Positions 5,498 to 9,184 of a DNA stretch of 9,184 nt are shown here, in pieces; within the stretch, counting starts at the first letter, position 1, and every line of letters starts with the position of its first letter. The position numbers and the translations under genes are program-made. The notes below the pieces were generated by a model. The model ran no database searches, was not told where the DNA came from, and saw only the letters and a list, made by a program, of their open reading frames with translations. Origin of the DNA: Nitrospira sp. (GTDB lineage: Bacteria; Nitrospirota; Thermodesulfovibrionia; Thermodesulfovibrionales; SM23-35). Location: the NCBI GenBank assembly GCA_016873595.1, contig VGWZ01000071.1, positions 1-9,184 on the forward strand, read 5' to 3'.

Positions 5498-5523
5498 TAC
5501 GATGTTAAAAAGATGGAGGATAA

Positions 5524-6255
5524 ATGAGACCTGATGGCAGGAAAAACAATGAAATACGTGAGGTAAAGGTTCAGAGGAATTTCATCACGACAGCTGAGGG
5601 CTCTGTATTGATCGAAATTGGACACACGAGGGTTATATGTACAGCCTCGATAGAGGATAAAGTTCCAGCTTTTCTCAAAGATCAGAAAAAGGGGTGGATT
5701 ACGGCAGAGTATTCGATGATTCCGAGGGCAACTCGGACAAGACTTGCGAGAGAGTCAAGCACAGGCAGAATGGGCGGAAGGACACACGAAATACAAAGGC
5801 TTATAGGCAGGGCGCTCCGCTCTGTTGTTGACCTCTCTCTGCTTGGCGAAAGGACGGTATGGATAGACTGTGACGTAATACAGGCAGATGGAGGCACAAG
5901 GACAGCGGCAGTCACAGGTGCATTTATATGTCTGTCAGATGCATTAAGATATGCACTAAGAAACAGGCTTATAGAAAAGATACCAATTAAGGATTATCTT
6001 GCAGCGATAAGCGTAGGAGTTGTGAATGGTGACCTGCGGATTGACCTCTGTTATCCGGAAGATTCTATAGCTCAGGTAGACATGAATATCGTGATGACAG
6101 GGAGTGGAAAGCTTGTTGAGATACAGGGAACTGCTGAAGGGATACCATTTTCAAAGGCAACATTGAACAGCCTTATAGAACTTGCAGAAGAGGGAATAAG
6201 CAGTCTGATAAAACTGCAAAAAAAGTTAATAGAAGGCGAGGGAATGCCTTACTGA
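5524..6255 (+). CDS. rph: Ribonuclease PH
   Basis: A phosphate-dependent 3' to 5' exoribonuclease that trims the 3' ends of tRNA precursors down to near the CCA; it works as a ring hexamer in the cytoplasm. The 243 residues fit the family length. The product begins MRPDGR and has GWITAEYSMIPRAT (57-70), GRTHEIQRLIGRALR (85-99), DCDVIQADGGTRTA (115-128) and the C-terminal block DMNIVMTGSG with EIQGTAEG. The phosphate-site residues Arg86 and Arg126 are present. The ATG at 5524 is preceded by GGAGG at 5515-5519. The gene follows murI after a 236-bp repeat-bearing spacer; in other bacteria rph is often followed by a dITP/XTP pyrophosphatase gene, but ftsH follows here. Confidence 0.97.
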   Translation: MRPDGRKNNEIREVKVQRNFITTAEGSVLIEIGHTRVICTASIEDKVPAFLKDQKKGWITAEYSMIPRATRTRLARESSTGRMGGRTHEIQRLIGRALRSVVDLSLLGERTVWIDCDVIQADGGTRTAAVTGAFICLSDALRYALRNRLIEKIPIKDYLAAISVGVVNGDLRIDLCYPEDSIAQVDMNIVMTGSGKLVEIQGTAEGIPFSKATLNSLIELAEEGISSLIKLQKKLIEGEGMPY

Positions 6256-6281
6256 AAATAGCCTTTTCAATATGCTAAAAT
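6252..6281 (+). promoter_or_regulatory. Probable promoter of ftsH (extended -10)
   Basis: TGCTAAAAT (6273-6281) fits the extended -10 pattern TGnTATAAT with one mismatch. CTGAAA (6252-6257, 4/6) lies 18 bp before the hexamer, overlapping the rph stop codon. Transcription would begin near 6288 and give a leader of about 65 nt. The -10 and the AT-rich stretch after it resemble the sequence before smpB. Confidence 0.45.
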
Positions 6282-6343
6282 AAAAAATATATATATTGGA
6301 TTTTTAGATGTTGAAATAAGGACTGAGAATTTGTCTTTCAAGA

Positions 6344-6353
6344 GGGAGATGGA

Positions 6354-6356
<3 letters not shown>
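6344..6356 (+). promoter_or_regulatory. Ribosome site that fixes the TTG start of ftsH
   Basis: GGGAG (6344-6348) lies 5 nt before TTG (6354-6356). The nearby ATG at 6349 is out of frame and reads only ATG-GAT-TGA. No in-frame ATG lies between the upstream region and the first membrane segment, so TTG is the best start. Confidence 0.7.
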
Positions 6357-8162
<1,806 letters not shown>

Positions 8163-8201
8163 AGCAGCAATAGAAATTCCCGTCGCTGGAGTGAGTATTT
8201 C

Positions 8202-8561
8202 TTATGAAAACCATAGCCCCAGTTTTAAAGAAACTTCTTTGAGTTTTTTGTCGAGAGTCCAAATTTGAAATTGATTCAGTAATGCAGAAGTGAGTAAGTG
8301 AATATCAATGTAACCAAGTCCTTTTCCCATAAGCCGATAATTCTCTAAAAATTGTATCACTTCTTCATGTTCTGCATGGGTTGCCATAGGGAGTGCGCGA
8401 AGAAGAGAGAGTATTTCAGTCCTGTTCTTGAGATTTCCACAGGCGAGTTCTCCGACGATAAATTCATGGCAGATAACATGGCCGTCATTCAAAAGCATCT
8501 CGAGGCCGATGTTTCCATCACGGAGATGCGCCACCCACACTGACGTATCAACAAGAACCAT
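8202..8561 (-). CDS. VapC-type PIN-domain ribonuclease toxin
   Basis: A 119-residue PIN-domain protein, the toxin of a type II toxin-antitoxin pair; such toxins cut tRNA or rRNA using a metal held by conserved acidic residues. These are visible as Asp5 in VLVDTSVWV, Glu38 in IVGELACG, Asp86 in GLGYIDIHLL and Asp104 in WTLDKKL. The order and spacing fit an active enzyme. It begins one nucleotide after the stop of the antitoxin gene, with only a weak ribosome site (GGAGAA about 20 nt upstream), so its translation is probably coupled to that gene. The specific RNA target cannot be told from the sequence. The gene runs against ftsH; only 39 bp separate the two stop codons. Confidence 0.9.
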   Translation of the reverse strand: MVLVDTSVWVAHLRDGNIGLEMLLNDGHVICHEFIVGELACGNLKNRTEILSLLRALPMATHAEHEEVIQFLENYRLMGKGLGYIDIHLLTSALLNQFQIWTLDKKLKEVSLKLGLWFS

Positions 8562-8562
8562 T

Positions 8563-8760
8563 TTATGTGTTTGCTTCTCTTCTCCGGGGTATCATCTTCA
8601 ATCTCTTTTCGGTTCCCCCCAGTTTTGCAAGTCGTTTACTGCTTTCCATCGCTATCAATGCTTCAAGCCCGAGCTTGACCAGTGAAGTTTTCTCCTCAAT
8701 GCCGGTCAACTTCGCCGCTTTGTCAAGCAATTTGTCTTCTATATTGAGTGTTGTTCTCAT
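8563..8760 (-). CDS. VapB-type antitoxin, ribbon-helix-helix-like
   Basis: The antitoxin partner of the PIN toxin: a 65-residue protein that would bind and block the toxin and also bind its own promoter. It starts MRTTLNIEDKLLDKAAKLTG, the pattern of short VapB proteins with an N-terminal DNA-binding strand, then EEKTSLVKLGLEALI, which fits the helix. The C-terminal end, KRLAKLGGTEKRLKMIPRRR, is typical of the toxin-binding tail of this subfamily. The start at 8760 is chosen over an in-frame ATG at 8778 because AGGAG (8766-8770) lies 5 nt before it. The stop (8563-8565) is one nucleotide from the toxin start. It is probably autoregulated through the tandem repeat in its promoter. Confidence 0.88.
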   Translation of the reverse strand: MRTTLNIEDKLLDKAAKLTGIEEKTSLVKLGLEALIAMESSKRLAKLGGTEKRLKMIPRRREANT

Positions 8761-8790
8761 AATTTCTCCTTTCACCAATATGCGTTATTA

Positions 8791-8827
8791 TATGTATTAG
8801 TATGTATTATTAATATGCAATAGTCAA
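8791..8827 (-). promoter_or_regulatory. Promoter and probable operator of the toxin-antitoxin pair
   Basis: On the minus strand TTGACT (complement of 8822-8827) and CATACT (complement of 8799-8804) are separated by 17 bp, a good sigma-70 layout with a 4/6 -10 box. Two tandem 10-bp units, TATGTATTAG (8791-8800) and TATGTATTAT (8801-8810) on the + strand, differ only in the last base and overlap the -10 box. A further direct repeat, AATATGC (8777-8783 and 8812-8818), flanks them. A ribbon-helix-helix antitoxin binding such repeats would give the usual autorepression. Confidence 0.5.
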
Positions 8828-8865
8828 GGGGTGTTTTGTGATTTAGACAGATAACGCTCGAAATC

Positions 8866-8884
8866 AACGGCGTTTCACGCCGTT
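8866..8884. repeat. Perfect hairpin AACGGCG-TTTCA-CGCCGTT
   Basis: A 7-bp GC-rich stem with a 5-nt loop sits between the toxin-antitoxin promoter and the stop of the minus-strand gene at the right edge. Read on the minus strand it lies about 41 nt after that stop and could serve as a terminator, but no T-run follows. The roughly 100-bp spacer around it (8828-8925) shows no gene. Confidence 0.45.
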
Positions 8885-8925
8885 CGCTGGAATGATATTT
8901 AGGCGATAAAATGTATTCATGGCAT

Positions 8926-9184
8926 TTAAATAGAACCGTCCCCTTTTACAACCCAAGATGGGTTAGGAACTCGTTCTTGATGTTCCTCAGGTTCTCCTAA
9001 ATTTTTTAAGGCAAATATGCCACCTTTATACCTGTCAGCACATTTTATTATATATAGACCTTTTAATTTTTCAGCCATAAGCATAGGTTCATCGCCTGCC
9101 TCTTGCTCGCTTACCAGTGGTCCTTCGCCTTTGCTTACGAAACATGGGCCTTCTGTTTTACCTTTATACCCTCGTGTGAGAATA
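8926..9184 (-). CDS. C-terminal part of an unrecognised protein, truncated by the window edge
   Basis: On the minus strand one frame is open from the right edge down to a TAA (complement of 8926-8928), giving 85 residues. They include GYKGKTEGPCFVSKGEGPLV, then SEQEAGDEPMLMAEKLKGLY, ADRYKGGIFALKNLGEPEEH, and the end PNPSWVVKGDGSI. The composition is charged and gene-like, with no low-complexity stretch and no internal stop. The only ATGs in view lie mid-frame (at the MLMAE segment, complement of about 9081-9089), so the true start is probably beyond the window. I do not recognise the family; there is no membrane segment or known catalytic motif in this part. It is transcribed in the same direction as the toxin-antitoxin pair but is separated from it by about 165 bp and the pair's own promoter. 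Confidence 0.6.
   Translation of the reverse strand, partial: ILTRGYKGKTEGPCFVSKGEGPLVSEQEAGDEPMLMAEKLKGLYIIKCADRYKGGIFALKNLGEPEEHQERVPNPSWVVKGDGSI

Noticed and set aside
8163..8201. Terminator between ftsH and the convergent toxin gene
   Set aside because: Only a 4-bp CAGC/GCTG pairing with a long loop is seen, and there is no T-run on either strand.
8846..8910. Integron attC-like site next to the toxin-antitoxin pair
   Set aside because: The hairpin at 8866-8884 and nearby TAACGC looked suggestive, but the complementary RYYYAAC/GTTRRRY outer ends are not present and no second site flanks the pair.
8950..8964. Hairpin AACCCA-AGA-TGGGTT
   Set aside because: It lies in the coding part of the right-edge gene (the NPSWVV codons), and a 6-bp stem is easily fortuitous.

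Overview
The window looks like chromosomal DNA of a Gram-negative bacterium with moderately AT-rich codon use. The evidence for a Gram-negative is the tail of an LPS-type (GT9) heptosyltransferase, a UDP-glucose dehydrogenase and a membrane FtsH. The run amidase / GerMN-domain protein / murI / rph recalls gene orders in Nitrospirota (Thermodesulfovibrio-like) and Desulfobacterota. That assignment rests on memory of gene order and general style, so confidence is low. No marker here settles the phylum.

Left part (1-2830, + strand). The 3' end of a glycosyltransferase family 9 gene runs in from the left edge. A 219-bp spacer follows, holding a stem-loop and a possible promoter. Next come ugd (UDP-glucose 6-dehydrogenase), smpB and a complete one-piece tmRNA gene (ssrA) encoding the tag ANNELALAA. 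smpB and ssrA together form the trans-translation ribosome-rescue system, placed side by side.

Middle part (2831-6255, + strand). A cell-wall group follows: an exported N-acetylmuramoyl-L-alanine amidase (best start GTG, not the ATG overlapping the tmRNA CCA end), a membrane-anchored GerMN-domain protein, and murI (glutamate racemase), whose start overlaps the preceding stop. A 236-bp spacer then carries two related palindromic repeat elements (5309-5369 and 5409-5497), and rph (RNase PH) follows.

Right part (6256-9184). ftsH, the membrane AAA+ zinc protease, starts at TTG and probably has its own extended -10 promoter. Convergent to it on the minus strand is a vapBC-type toxin-antitoxin pair with a 1-nt intergenic gap and a tandem 10-bp repeat over its promoter. 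Beyond a spacer with a perfect hairpin, the right edge holds the C-terminal 85 codons of an unrecognised minus-strand gene with no early start codon in view.

Most of the window is housekeeping. I did not find a clear new defence or mobile system. The most interesting items are the repeat pair before rph, whose end hairpins vary in a compensatory way; the signals around the smpB-ssrA junction; and the unidentified gene at the right edge.
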